A DNA stretch of 64,000 nt from Bremerella cremea (GTDB lineage: Bacteria; Planctomycetota; Planctomycetia; Pirellulales; Pirellulaceae), in the NCBI RefSeq assembly GCF_003335505.1, contig NZ_QPEX01000033.1, positions 1-64,000 on the forward strand. The letters are read 5' to 3'. The position numbers and the translations under genes were made by a program. The notes under the pieces were generated by a model, which searched no databases, was not told the origin of the DNA, and was given only the letters and a program-made list of their open reading frames with translations. Each line of letters begins with the position of its first letter. Positions within the stretch are counted from its first letter, which is position 1. Positions 44,897 through 52,406 of this stretch are shown here, in pieces.

Positions 44897-45777
44897 CAGC
44901 CAGCTTACTCGAACACCCACAAGCCAATCATGCTCAGGCCTGGGAACCTACGGTCGATCATTCCTCCGATTCATACGACTTGGCTCCCTGGGAATTTCGC
45001 TTGGCAGAAACCCAAGATTTGACCGACGAGCTTACCTCCTGCGAAACGTCTTCTCCTAGTCAGCTCGACTACACTTTGCCGCACGAGTTCAAACTTTCGG
45101 TGATTGTGCCGGTTTACAACGAAGCTGATACGATCGCGACAACTGTGAGCCGACTCATGCAGTTGCCGTTTCGTACAGAAATTGTGATTGTCGAAGATGG
45201 CAGCACCGACGGAACACGCGACGTGCTGGCCCGCTTAGCCCATTTTTGCGACCTGAAAATTATCTACCACCCACGTAACCAAGGGAAAGGAGCCGCAATC
45301 CGGACGGCAATCCCCAACGTGACCGGCGATATTGTGGTGATTCAGGATGCGGATCTCGAATACGACCCTCAGGACTTGATTCAGGTCATTCGTCCTTTGA
45401 TCAGCGGCGAAGCGGACGTCTCGTATGGTTCGCGTTTTTTAGCAGAGAGCTCGCCCCAGAAAAGCTCGTCGTATTTCCATCGCTTGGGCAATCAGACAAT
45501 GACTTTCCTGTCCAACTGCTTAACCGGTCTGAACCTGACCGATATGGAAACCTGCTACAAGGCCTTCCCTCGTTCGATCATCCAACGCATCACGACGCAA
45601 CAAAACCGCTTTGGCTTCGAGCCGGAAATCACCGCTAAACTGGCCAAGCGGCGTTATCGCTTCCAAGAATGCCCCATTCATTACCATGCACGCGATTGGT
45701 CAGCGGGGAAGCAAATCGGATGGAAGGATGCCCTTTCCACCCTCTACAGCATCGTGCGATATCGGTTTGTCGACTAA
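44893..45777 (+). CDS. GT2 family glycosyltransferase
   Basis: A 294-residue protein. After ~70 residues without pattern comes a GT-A fold: LSVIVPVYNEADTI, VIVEDGSTDGT (first Asp), GKGAAIRTAI, and the metal-binding D-A-D in VVIQDADLEYDP. C-terminal N-R-F-G-F-E-P-E-I and W-S-A-G-K-Q-I-G are the usual acceptor-site signatures of dolichol-phosphate-mannose-synthase-like or ArnC-like enzymes. No membrane helices. The start overlaps the stop of the upstream membrane protein; the pair could make a polyprenyl-phosphate sugar and use it. Confidence 0.88.
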   Translation: MTASLLEHPQANHAQAWEPTVDHSSDSYDLAPWEFRLAETQDLTDELTSCETSSPSQLDYTLPHEFKLSVIVPVYNEADTIATTVSRLMQLPFRTEIVIVEDGSTDGTRDVLARLAHFCDLKIIYHPRNQGKGAAIRTAIPNVTGDIVVIQDADLEYDPQDLIQVIRPLISGEADVSYGSRFLAESSPQKSSSYFHRLGNQTMTFLSNCLTGLNLTDMETCYKAFPRSIIQRITTQQNRFGFEPEITAKLAKRRYRFQECPIHYHARDWSAGKQIGWKDALSTLYSIVRYRFVD

Positions 45778-45791
45778 CTCTATCCAACCGT

Positions 45792-45826
45792 CTGGCCGGG
45801 TGGTCCCCCTACCTTCTCCCGGCCAG
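45792..45826 (+). terminator. hairpin after the GT2 gene
   Basis: Arms CTGGCCGGG (45792-45800) and CCCGGCCAG (45818-45826) with a 17-base loop, 15 bases after the GT2 stop. No T-run. The remaining ~270 bases to ilvB show no leader peptide with Ile/Leu/Val codon runs, no T-box pattern and no gene. Confidence 0.5.
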
Positions 45827-46097
45827 GCGAGTCGGATATTCGCGTTATCCCGCCCGAATTCTCTTCTCTCTGCCTGGAAATACCCCACCCGAGGGTTTTT
45901 GGTTGTCGAAAAACGTCCAATTCGGTTGAACCCTAGCCCCACAAAGCCTATCCTTATAGTTTGGGCCAATGTCCCCTGACCCACTCTATGGCAATAGGGC
46001 CAGCACGATTGGCTGAAGGGCGGCTGTCGATCCGCATTGGTTCGCGGAAGAGCCGGGTCCAAAAAAAGGATTATGTTTCTATCACCGGAGAGAATCT

Positions 46098-47867
46098 GTG
46101 AGTACTTCGACCGAGAAAGCTTCGAATAACCAAGTCATGCTGGGCGCCGACATTATGATCGAATCGCTGGTACGACATGGTGTAGAAGTACTCTTCGCCT
46201 ATCCCGGCGGTTGCAGTATGCCGCTGCACCAGGCGTTGACCCGCTACAAAGACAAGATTCGCACTATCCTGCCCCGCCACGAACAAGGTGGCTGCTTTGC
46301 CGCACAAGGGCTTGCCCGCAGCACCGGCAAAGTGGGTGCCGTGATGGCCACCAGTGGTCCGGGTGCCACCAACTTGGTGACGGCAATTGCCGACGCCAAG
46401 CTCGATAGCATTCCCCTGGTTGCGATCAGCGCTCAGGTTCCGCGAGCCGTCATCGGTTCCGACGCCTTCCAGGAAACGCCGATCGTGGAAGTTTGTCGCG
46501 GTATCACCAAGCATCATTACCTCGTGACCGATATTCATGACCTGACCCGGATCATGAAGGAAGCCTTCCATATCGCTACGACCGGTCGCCCTGGTCCGGT
46601 GCTGATCGATATTCCGAAGGACGTTCAGCTGGAACAATGCGTGCCCGATTGGGACTGCGCCATGAACCTGCCGGGCTACAACATTCAGCCACGCGTGGCT
46701 GCACCCGAGCAAATCCGCCAAGTGGCCGCAGCGATCAAGCGAGCCAAGCGTCCGGTTATTTATGCTGGCGGTGGTATTATCACCTCCGAGGCCTCCGGTG
46801 AACTTCGCGAACTGGTTAAAAAGACCGGCATTCCGATCACCATGACCGTGATGGGCTTGGGCGCTTACCCCAACAAAGACCCACTTTCGCTCGACATGCT
46901 GGGCATGCACGGCACCGTTTACGCCAATGTGGCGGTCAGCGAGTGCGACCTGCTTATCGGGCTGGGCGTTCGCTTCGACGACCGGGTGACCGGCAAGCTG
47001 TCGGAATTCGCCAAAGACGCGAAGATTGTTCACATCGACATCGACCCGAGCGAATTGAACAAGAACAAGCAAGCTCATATCCCCATCGTCAGCGACTTGA
47101 AGCCTGCCTTGAAGATGCTGAACGAAGTAGTGGAAGCCCCGGAAGACATTTCCGATTGGGTGAAGCACTGCCAGAAGCTGAAGCATGATGATCCGTTGAC
47201 TTACAACAAGGAATTCGACGGCATTCTGCAGCAGCACGCCATTGCCGAACTTTCGCGGATGACGCAAGATCGCGAAACGATCATCTCGGTAGGTGTGGGT
47301 CAGCATCAAATGTGGGCCGCCCAGTTCTATCAATTCGCCAAGCCTCGCACCTGGCTTTCCAGCAGCGGCTTGGGAACGATGGGCTTCGGTCTGCCCGCCG
47401 CCATGGGTGCTCAGGCCGCCAACCCCGACGCATTATGCATCGACATCGAAGGGGATGGTAGCTTCCTGATGAACATCCAGGAACTGGCGACCTGCTACTG
47501 CGAAAACTTGCCCGTGAAGGTCCTGTTGGTGAACAACCAGCACTTGGGCATGGTAGTGCAGTGGGAAGACCGCTTCATGGCCGGTAACCGAGCCCATACC
47601 TACCTGGGCCCAATTCATCACGATGAATGGGAAGGCAAAGGAAACGACATTTACCCAGCCGAACGCTACCCTGACTTCGTCCAAATCGCCAAAGGCTTTG
47701 GCTGCGGTGGTGCGACGATCAGCAAGAAAAGCGAGCTGATTCCTGCCCTGGAAGAAATGATCGCCCACGATGGCCCTTATGTCCTCGACGTGGCCGTGCC
47801 CTACCAGGAACACGTGCTACCAATGATCCCCAGCGGTATGACCGTGAAGGATATGATCAAGTCGTAG
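46098..47867 (+). CDS. ilvB: acetolactate synthase, large subunit
   Basis: A 589-residue thiamine-diphosphate enzyme of branched-chain amino acid synthesis, condensing pyruvate with pyruvate or 2-oxobutyrate. GTG start with GGAG nine bases ahead. TPP-activating Glu62 lies in R-H-E-Q-G-G; GSGPGATN-like SGPGATNLVT follows; the metal/TPP motif begins G-D-G-S-F near residue 452 and ends NNQHLGMV. FAD-binding middle domain is present. No ilvN-type regulatory subunit gene is nearby, so it is encoded elsewhere or absent. A strong terminator closes this single-gene unit. Confidence 0.95.
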   Translation: MSTSTEKASNNQVMLGADIMIESLVRHGVEVLFAYPGGCSMPLHQALTRYKDKIRTILPRHEQGGCFAAQGLARSTGKVGAVMATSGPGATNLVTAIADAKLDSIPLVAISAQVPRAVIGSDAFQETPIVEVCRGITKHHYLVTDIHDLTRIMKEAFHIATTGRPGPVLIDIPKDVQLEQCVPDWDCAMNLPGYNIQPRVAAPEQIRQVAAAIKRAKRPVIYAGGGIITSEASGELRELVKKTGIPITMTVMGLGAYPNKDPLSLDMLGMHGTVYANVAVSECDLLIGLGVRFDDRVTGKLSEFAKDAKIVHIDIDPSELNKNKQAHIPIVSDLKPALKMLNEVVEAPEDISDWVKHCQKLKHDDPLTYNKEFDGILQQHAIAELSRMTQDRETIISVGVGQHQMWAAQFYQFAKPRTWLSSSGLGTMGFGLPAAMGAQAANPDALCIDIEGDGSFLMNIQELATCYCENLPVKVLLVNNQHLGMVVQWEDRFMAGNRAHTYLGPIHHDEWEGKGNDIYPAERYPDFVQIAKGFGCGGATISKKSELIPALEEMIAHDGPYVLDVAVPYQEHVLPMIPSGMTVKDMIKS

Positions 47868-47895
47868 CAGCGACCAGACAAACTGAAACCAACCG

Positions 47896-47927
47896 ACGGG
47901 GAACGAGCAATCGTTCCCCGTTTTTTT
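47896..47927 (+). terminator. intrinsic terminator of ilvB
   Basis: Perfect 11-base stem ACGGGGAACGA (47896-47906) / TCGTTCCCCGT (47911-47921) with a GCAA tetraloop, followed by a T-run. Confidence 0.93.
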
Positions 47928-48147
47928 GTTTGGGCTTTCAAGCACTAATTTCTCGCAATAAGTGCCTCTCGAAATACGGGCCAAGCCGGAAGCCAAGATT
48001 CCTCGCATTCTTCGCGGGAAAACCACACCGCTCTGCTCCACGCAATCTAACCGTTACAAACTGTTCGGTTTTTCCTACTTCTTTCCTTGTTTCGGTCGTT
48101 TCCGTTGCATTGATCACAATCGGAACATCCTGTGCCAAGCGGACTGT

Positions 48148-48163
48148 TTTGCCATGTGGCAAA
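48148..48163. promoter_or_regulatory. palindrome upstream of the sigma factor gene
   Basis: TTTGCCA-TG-TGGCAAA, 7-base arms with a 2-base centre, about 85 bases ahead of the sigma-factor start. Typical of a dimeric regulator site. The rest of the 380-base gap (47868-48247) contains the ilvB terminator and no gene. Confidence 0.4.
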
Positions 48164-48247
48164 GAAACTGATAGCACATGGACGATAGCAATGGTGTGAC
48201 AGCGTGAAAATATTTCCCCCGCCACGATCCGAAAGCATAGAAGCACC

Positions 48248-49150
48248 ATGGCCACTAAGACCAAACGGAGCGAAACGGAGTTCGACGATTTCGAATCCGT
48301 GCAAAGTCCGCTCGAAACCTATCTGCGTGAAATCAACGAGACCGCCCTGTTGTCCGCCAAGGAAGAACGGGAACTCGCCCAGGCCATTGGCAACGGAGAT
48401 GTAGCGGCGCGCGATCGGATGGTCCGCGCTAATTTGCGTTTGGTCGTGAATATCGCTCGCGGGTACACAGGCAAGGGGCTCGGTCTGCAGGATCTGATCG
48501 AAGAAGGCAACCTGGGACTCTTGCGTGCGGTCGAAGGTTTTGATCCGGCAATGGGTACTCGCTTCAGTACCTATGCCAGCTACTGGATCAAGCAGTCGAT
48601 CAAGCGAGCGCTGATCAACTGCGCCAAGACAATCCGCATTCCGGCTTACATGGTCGAATTGCTCTCGAAATGGCGGCGGGCCACCAATCGTTTGACGGAA
48701 GAGCTTGGCCGGACGCCAACTCCAGAAGAAATCGCTCGCGTGCTGGGTTTGCAGAAAAAGAAACTGCCGATCATCAAGAAGGCAATCCGCATCTACAACA
48801 GCACCCCGCAAACCGATCAAACCGACAACGGCTGGTCGCTGGGCGAGATGGTGACAGACGAGCGGCTGAAGAATCCGGAAGAGGAACTGGTCGAACATGA
48901 CGACCTAAAGCACGTTCGTGAGATGCTCAAGACGATGGACGGCCGCGAGTCGACCGTCTTGAAGATGCGTTTCGGCCTTCATGGCGAAGAGCCGCACACG
49001 CTGAAGGAAATCGGCGAAAAGCTCGGTTTAACCCGGGAACGTGTACGTCAAATCGAAACGGAAGCCCTCAATCGCCTAGCCGAAGGCCTGCAAGACCCTC
49101 GCGAACGGATGCTAGAAGGGCCCATCCGACGACGCGGTGTGCGGAAATAG
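48248..49150 (+). CDS. RNA polymerase sigma factor, RpoD/SigA type
   Basis: A 300-residue sigma-70 factor without region 1.1 or the long non-conserved region. Region 1.2 about residues 18-50 (SPLETYLREI), region 2 about 55-125 with the core-binding and -10-recognition helices (LIEEGNLGLLRAVEGFDPAMGTRFSTYASYWIKQSIKRAL), region 3 about 130-210, region 4 about 235-290 with the HTH in EIGEKLGLTRERVRQIETEALNRL. Size and missing 1.1 suggest a group 2 (RpoS-like, alternative) factor rather than the housekeeping one, though in this lineage that needs comparison. Monocistronic, ended by a strong terminator. Confidence 0.92.
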   Translation: MATKTKRSETEFDDFESVQSPLETYLREINETALLSAKEERELAQAIGNGDVAARDRMVRANLRLVVNIARGYTGKGLGLQDLIEEGNLGLLRAVEGFDPAMGTRFSTYASYWIKQSIKRALINCAKTIRIPAYMVELLSKWRRATNRLTEELGRTPTPEEIARVLGLQKKKLPIIKKAIRIYNSTPQTDQTDNGWSLGEMVTDERLKNPEEELVEHDDLKHVREMLKTMDGRESTVLKMRFGLHGEEPHTLKEIGEKLGLTRERVRQIETEALNRLAEGLQDPRERMLEGPIRRRGVRK

Positions 49151-49186
49151 TTTGAACCGTTGTCACACCGTAGATCTGTCACACCA

Positions 49187-49217
49187 AGAGGGGCCCGACG
49201 AGTGCCCCTCTTTTTTT
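49187..49217 (+). terminator. intrinsic terminator of the sigma factor gene
   Basis: Stem AGAGGGGC (49187-49194) / GCCCCTCT (49204-49211), 9-base loop, then a T-run. Immediately upstream, TGTCACACC occurs twice (49161-49169 and 49177-49185). Confidence 0.9.
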
Positions 49218-49233
49218 GTTGGCCCGTTACGTC

Positions 49234-49267
49234 TTGCCAACATTAGTGTTTTATATACACTAACAAT
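49234..49267 (+). promoter_or_regulatory. promoter with overlapping palindrome, possibly leaderless
   Basis: -35 TTGCCA (49234-49239), 16-base spacer, -10 TACACT (49256-49261), then six bases to the ATG at 49268, which would make the transcript start at the start codon. A palindrome TTAGTGT-TTTATAT-ACACTAA (49243-49263) covers the spacer and -10, a classic place for a repressor. Confidence 0.5.
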
Positions 49268-49888
49268 ATGGACTCAATCAAGATTTGGCTCATTCACCCC
49301 AATCAAAAGATGTGCCAGGCATTCCAGACGCGTTTCGCGGGACTGCCTGAAGTGCGAGTCCTTCAGACTTGCTTTGAAGACCTAGAGCCGCACGACTGCT
49401 TTGTGACGGCGGCAAACTCATTCGGAATCATGACGGCCGGGATCGATGCGGCTGTGGTGCGGTACTTCGGAGAAGAACTCATGCAAAAGGTTCAATTCCG
49501 CATCATGAACAACTACTTGGGAGAACAGCCGGTCGGTTCGGCATTTCTTGTCGAAACCAACCACCCTTCGATTCCCTATGTCTGCCATGCACCAACGATG
49601 CGTGTGCCAGGAGGCATCGACGGAACCGATAAGGTCTATATGGCGACCTGGGGTGCCTTGCTGGCAATCTACCAACACAATCAAAACAACCAACGTCAGA
49701 TCGAGACTGTCGCTTTTCCCGCATTTGGCGCCGGTTTTGGGGGCGTTCCCTATGCAGAGGTTGCACGACAAATGGCCGCTGCCTACGATCACTTCCTCAA
49801 TCCGCCTCACCGACTGGACTGGGATTGGGTTGCTCGCCGTCAGAAATCGATCTGCTACGACGGAAACCGCCAAGTTGTCCGTGGCTAA
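49268..49888 (+). CDS. macro domain protein
   Basis: A 206-residue soluble protein with a macro (ADP-ribose-binding) fold: FVTAANSFGIMTAGIDAAV (about residues 45-63) is the classic ligand-binding loop, and VAFPAFGAGFGGVPYAEVARQMAAAY (about 149-174) the second loop and helix. This subgroup resembles phage-tail-type macro proteins in using N-S-F-G...G-I-D. It could bind or hydrolyse ADP-ribose or related derivatives; no ADP-ribosyltransferase partner is visible. No Shine-Dalgarno sequence; see the promoter entry. Its stop overlaps the stop of the convergent yjbQ-like gene. Confidence 0.82.
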   Translation: MDSIKIWLIHPNQKMCQAFQTRFAGLPEVRVLQTCFEDLEPHDCFVTAANSFGIMTAGIDAAVVRYFGEELMQKVQFRIMNNYLGEQPVGSAFLVETNHPSIPYVCHAPTMRVPGGIDGTDKVYMATWGALLAIYQHNQNNQRQIETVAFPAFGAGFGGVPYAEVARQMAAAYDHFLNPPHRLDWDWVARRQKSICYDGNRQVVRG

Positions 49889-50310
49889 TGAGCTTCCCCC
49901 TGAATGGTGAGCACCAATCTTCGTCCGCTAGCATGGTTGCGATGTTCACAAAGATAGATCCCCTGCCAGGTTCCTAGATTGAGGCGTCCTTCGGTAATCG
50001 GAACAGTGACACTGCTTCCCAGCATGGCGGCTTTAATATGAGCTGGCATGTCGTCTGGCCCCTCCATGGTGTGAATATAAGGGAAGCTCTCTGGAACGAT
50101 TTTGGAAAAAGCCATTTCCAGATCGACCGGAACGTCTGGGTCCGCGTTCTCGTTAATGCCCAAACTAGCCGAGGTGTGCTTGATGAAAACATGAAGCATC
50201 CCCACACGAATACCCCCTAAATCAGGCAATTCCGCTAACACTTCGCGAGTGATTAAGTGAAACCCACGACGACGTGCGCGGACAGTTATTTCTTTTTGTA
50301 TCCAGGTCAT
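49885..50310 (-). CDS. YjbQ/UPF0047 family protein
   Basis: A 141-residue cytoplasmic protein of the UPF0047 (YjbQ) family, start at 50310 preferred (M-T-W-I-Q-K-E). The family's signature is complete: IKHTSASLGINENADPDV (about residues 45-62), a central PYIHTMEGPDDMPAHIKAAMLGSSVTVPI and the GTWQGIYLCEHR near the end. E. coli YjbQ has weak thiamin-phosphate-synthase activity in vitro; the physiological role is unknown. It overlaps the convergent macro-domain gene by four bases. Confidence 0.9.
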   Translation of the reverse strand: MTWIQKEITVRARRRGFHLITREVLAELPDLGGIRVGMLHVFIKHTSASLGINENADPDVPVDLEMAFSKIVPESFPYIHTMEGPDDMPAHIKAAMLGSSVTVPITEGRLNLGTWQGIYLCEHRNHASGRRLVLTIQGEAH

Positions 50311-51039
50311 CACACATCCCAAGAGGCGAGAATATTCTCAAAAAAACGGACGCCACAAAAAATATTTCGCAAGGGGGCTTGCTTGCTGATTGGCATAGTT
50401 TGGCCAATCGTTGGGTACTCAGTAATCGTCAAAGTGAACCTTTAGTAGCAGTTAAGTCTCCATTAAGCTATCGCTAATGACACTTCCCACTCAAGTAGTT
50501 AGTGCGTGGGCAAAACGAGCCCATCTGCAGATCCCTCATTAGGCGGAAAGTCTTAACTGGTCTAAGCTTAGCAGAAGCATCTGCCTTGCGGTAACGCGCA
50601 GAAAATTGTATTGACACGTTAAGAGATCGATAAATAATCGTGTGCTTGATCGGAACAGAGATGGATTCACTGGGAAGATCAACGGCCTACTCTCACAAAG
50701 ACTCGACCCACAAAAGAAATCACACATTTTTAATGGTCGAGTTGGAGGCCGTCAGCACAGCAAGCCGAGAACTGTTTGGTCTAGAGCCTATAGTTCCTAC
50801 GGTAGACAACCGGTACCAGTTCCTGCAGGAAACGTTTAGTTGCGGTTCTTTGGTTTGAAACAGGTGGTCCTGTGCTGTCTTACGGGCGAACGGATATTGC
50901 TCTCGATACCCCATCAAGGTTGGCTGGCCTTTAACTTAGGTCCGCTTTCCTTCAATACGAAATGAACAGGTCGGTCATGTCGACCGTACGTAAATCACGC
51001 CCCGTGCATATGCTTGTTGAAAGTAGGTAGTTGGAAAAG
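50311..51039 (+). other. noncoding stretch with promoter and possible structured RNA
   Basis: A 730-base region without a convincing gene. A near-consensus promoter, TTGACA (50611-50616), 16 bases, AATAAT (50633-50638), predicts a plus-strand start near 50645. Downstream are nested inverted repeats: CGGCCT (50683-50688) with AGGCCG (50746-50751), enclosing ACTCGACC (50701-50708) with GGTCGAGT (50735-50742); CAGCACAG (50753-50760) with CTGTGCTG (50870-50877); and TTCCTGCAGGAA (50819-50830). Overlapping short frames here on both strands lack ribosome binding sites. It is either a noncoding RNA or the long leader of the 74-aa gene at 51040. Confidence 0.5.
50611..50638 (+). promoter_or_regulatory. 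near-consensus sigma-70 promoter
   Basis: TTGACA at 50611-50616 (perfect -35), 16-base spacer, AATAAT at 50633-50638 (5/6 of -10). This is the best sigma-70 match noticed in the window, and there is no clear coding gene for 400 bases after it. Confidence 0.65.
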
Positions 51040-51264
51040 ATGCAGAAGATTAAGAACGTTTTCGATGCCATTCTGAAGTTCGGTCATGACGAAGACTTCG
51101 TTCCGGATGCTGGCGACGAATTTGTCCCCACCGATGCCCCCGCTGGTTCCGAAGCGAAGATCGAAGTTCTTCGTCGTCGGGTCGAACAGGGCCTTCCCTT
51201 GTGGCACGAAGAAGATCGTTGCGACTACACCGGGTTGACTGGTGCGATTCGTCCTCGCGAGTGA
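51040..51264 (+). CDS. small conserved-looking hypothetical protein
   Basis: A 74-residue soluble acidic protein (ATG at 51040, preceded by GGAAAAG; an in-frame TTG at 51031 is an alternative). It begins M-Q-K-I-K-N-V-F-D-A-I-L-K-F-G and ends with a distinct module: KIEVLRRRVEQGLPLWHEEDR, then D-Y-T-G-L-T-G-A. That tail has the feel of a conserved planctomycete motif, but I cannot name a family. A terminator 40 bases after the stop and a strong promoter 400 bases upstream support expression. Codon use is like the neighbours. Confidence 0.7.
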   Translation: MQKIKNVFDAILKFGHDEDFVPDAGDEFVPTDAPAGSEAKIEVLRRRVEQGLPLWHEEDRCDYTGLTGAIRPRE

Positions 51265-51303
51265 TTCTCTCGCACCGACGTGCTTTGATAATACAAAGTG
51301 ATT

Positions 51304-51332
51304 GAGGGGTGGCACACTACCCCTCTTTTTTT
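51304..51332 (+). terminator. intrinsic terminator
   Basis: Stem GAGGGGT (51304-51310) / ACCCCTC (51319-51325), 8-base loop, then seven T. It ends the transcript of the 74-aa gene. Confidence 0.88.
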
Positions 51333-51383
51333 ATGCGCTCTCTTTCACGAACTGTGACGGCTGAAGCACAATTGCCTGCGCAC

Positions 51384-51486
51384 CGTAGGATGGCTACCGA
51401 CGCCTCGGGCGAACCTGCCATCGTGGTTCGCCTGACGTCCTTCCAGGGAAGATGGCATTCGCCTGGGAAGACGTAGCCATCCTACG
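51384..51486. repeat. 103-base inverted-repeat element
   Basis: Outer arms CGTAGGATGGCTAC (51384-51397) and GTAGCCATCCTACG (51473-51486) are perfectly complementary over 14 bases. Inner parts pair again imperfectly (GGGCGAACCTGCCATC against GATGGCATTCGCC). It lies between the 74-aa gene and csrA, in no reading frame of note. The shape suggests a dispersed intergenic repeat (REP/MITE-like) or a large RNA hairpin. Confidence 0.6.
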
Positions 51487-51518
51487 AGATCATTTGTCAC
51501 GCTTGCCCCTCAGCGTGA

Positions 51519-51764
51519 TCAGGCCGCAATTCTCAGCGTTTTCGCGGCCAACTGGTCCACCTCTGCCGTGAAGACCAGTGTTGTGCGTTCCTCGTCTTCC
51601 GCTTCGATTTGATCGTGGGTGTCGAGTTCGTCCCGAAGAATGAGTAGGTTCGAGGGGGCCTGAATTCCCAAACGCACCTTATCAGCTCCGACCTTGACGA
51701 CGGTTATTAAGATCTCGTCACCAAGCCGAAGTTTCTCACCTTCCTTGCGAGAAAGGACTAGCAT
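51519..51764 (-). CDS. csrA: carbon storage regulator CsrA
   Basis: An 81-residue post-transcriptional regulator that binds GGA-containing mRNA leaders. The hallmark start M-L-V-L-S-R-K-E-G-E and the core GDEILITVVKVGADKVRLGIQAPSNLLILRDEL are present; the conserved Arg of the RNA-binding edge corresponds to R44. The C-terminal extension (residues 50-81) is longer than in E. coli CsrA (61 aa). GGAGG lies ten bases before the ATG and could itself be an autoregulatory CsrA site. No fliW is seen nearby. Confidence 0.95.
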   Translation of the reverse strand: MLVLSRKEGEKLRLGDEILITVVKVGADKVRLGIQAPSNLLILRDELDTHDQIEAEDEERTTLVFTAEVDQLAAKTLRIAA

Positions 51765-51863
51765 ATCAATAAACCTCCATGTTTATGCGGTATTCAAATA
51801 TGAGATGGATCCAGAGTCTATTCGCACGGCTCGGCCGATCCGTCGCCCGAGGCTGCCGCTAAG

Positions 51864-52193
51864 TTAAGCGGCCACCTGCAACGCAGAGGAACTCGACAAT
51901 TGCGTTCGTAGGAACCGTTCGCCACTGGCCCCGTAAAACAAAATTGTGTTGGTGTCGGTTTCCCAGATGGCCGTGCATTTGACACTTCGCGGTCCATGCA
52001 AGCAAAAGTAGATCCCGCAAGGATCTTGGGCTCGCACGATAACACGCTCGGTCATGGGGAATACGCCCGGCTCAAGCTGTTCTTTGTCACATAGAATCTG
52101 GTAAATGTACTGCCGAAGGTGTTCCAACTGCGTGAAACACGGGGATTCAGCGGTCATGGGTTGGGGATGCTCCGTATAACTCCGACTCATCAT
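51864..52193 (-). CDS. hypothetical protein upstream of csrA
   Basis: A 109-residue soluble protein, start at 52193, 52190 or 52157. It has a helical N-terminal part (FTQLEHLRQYIYQILCDKEQL) and a beta-rich part (CGIYFCLHGPRSVKCTAIWETDTNTILFYGASGERF) with four Cys in the whole protein. I do not recognise a family. It sits 100 bases upstream of csrA on the same strand; co-transcription is possible, and a functional link with CsrA (as FliW has elsewhere) is only a speculation. Confidence 0.6.
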   Translation of the reverse strand: MMSRSYTEHPQPMTAESPCFTQLEHLRQYIYQILCDKEQLEPGVFPMTERVIVRAQDPCGIYFCLHGPRSVKCTAIWETDTNTILFYGASGERFLRTQLSSSSALQVAA

Positions 52194-52329
52194 CGATCGC
52201 CACCAACGATGGGCCGTTTAGATAAACTGGGTTAAGTGTTTGCAAGATTAGGTATCGGCAGAGAAGACGGCAAAGTTTGACATAGTTAGGCTAGGAAATA
52301 TGGGAAATATTTACTCGCAGCGCAAGCAA

Positions 52330-52361
52330 AAAGCTCGACCAGCGATTGCCAGCCGAGCTTT
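52330..52361 (-). terminator. terminator of the DUF6807 gene
   Basis: Minus strand: AAAGCTCG (52361-52354), 16-base loop, CGAGCTTT (52337-52330), then further T. It lies 46 bases after the stop at 52407. Moderate stem with a long loop. Confidence 0.65.
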
Positions 52362-52406
52362 GCTCAAAAGTCGAATAAAATTGCAATTTCTAGCGTGCTT
52401 GCATCG

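Noticed and set aside
45827..46097. Possible ilvB attenuator or T-box leader
   Set aside because: No branched-chain codon run and no T-box sequence (TGG.. specifier/antiterminator pattern) found.
50640..50858. Overlapping short frames, one with an EF-hand-like D-R-N-R-D-G
   Set aside because: Only a partial calcium-loop match, no ribosome binding site, and competing frames on both strands; the region fits noncoding RNA or leader better.
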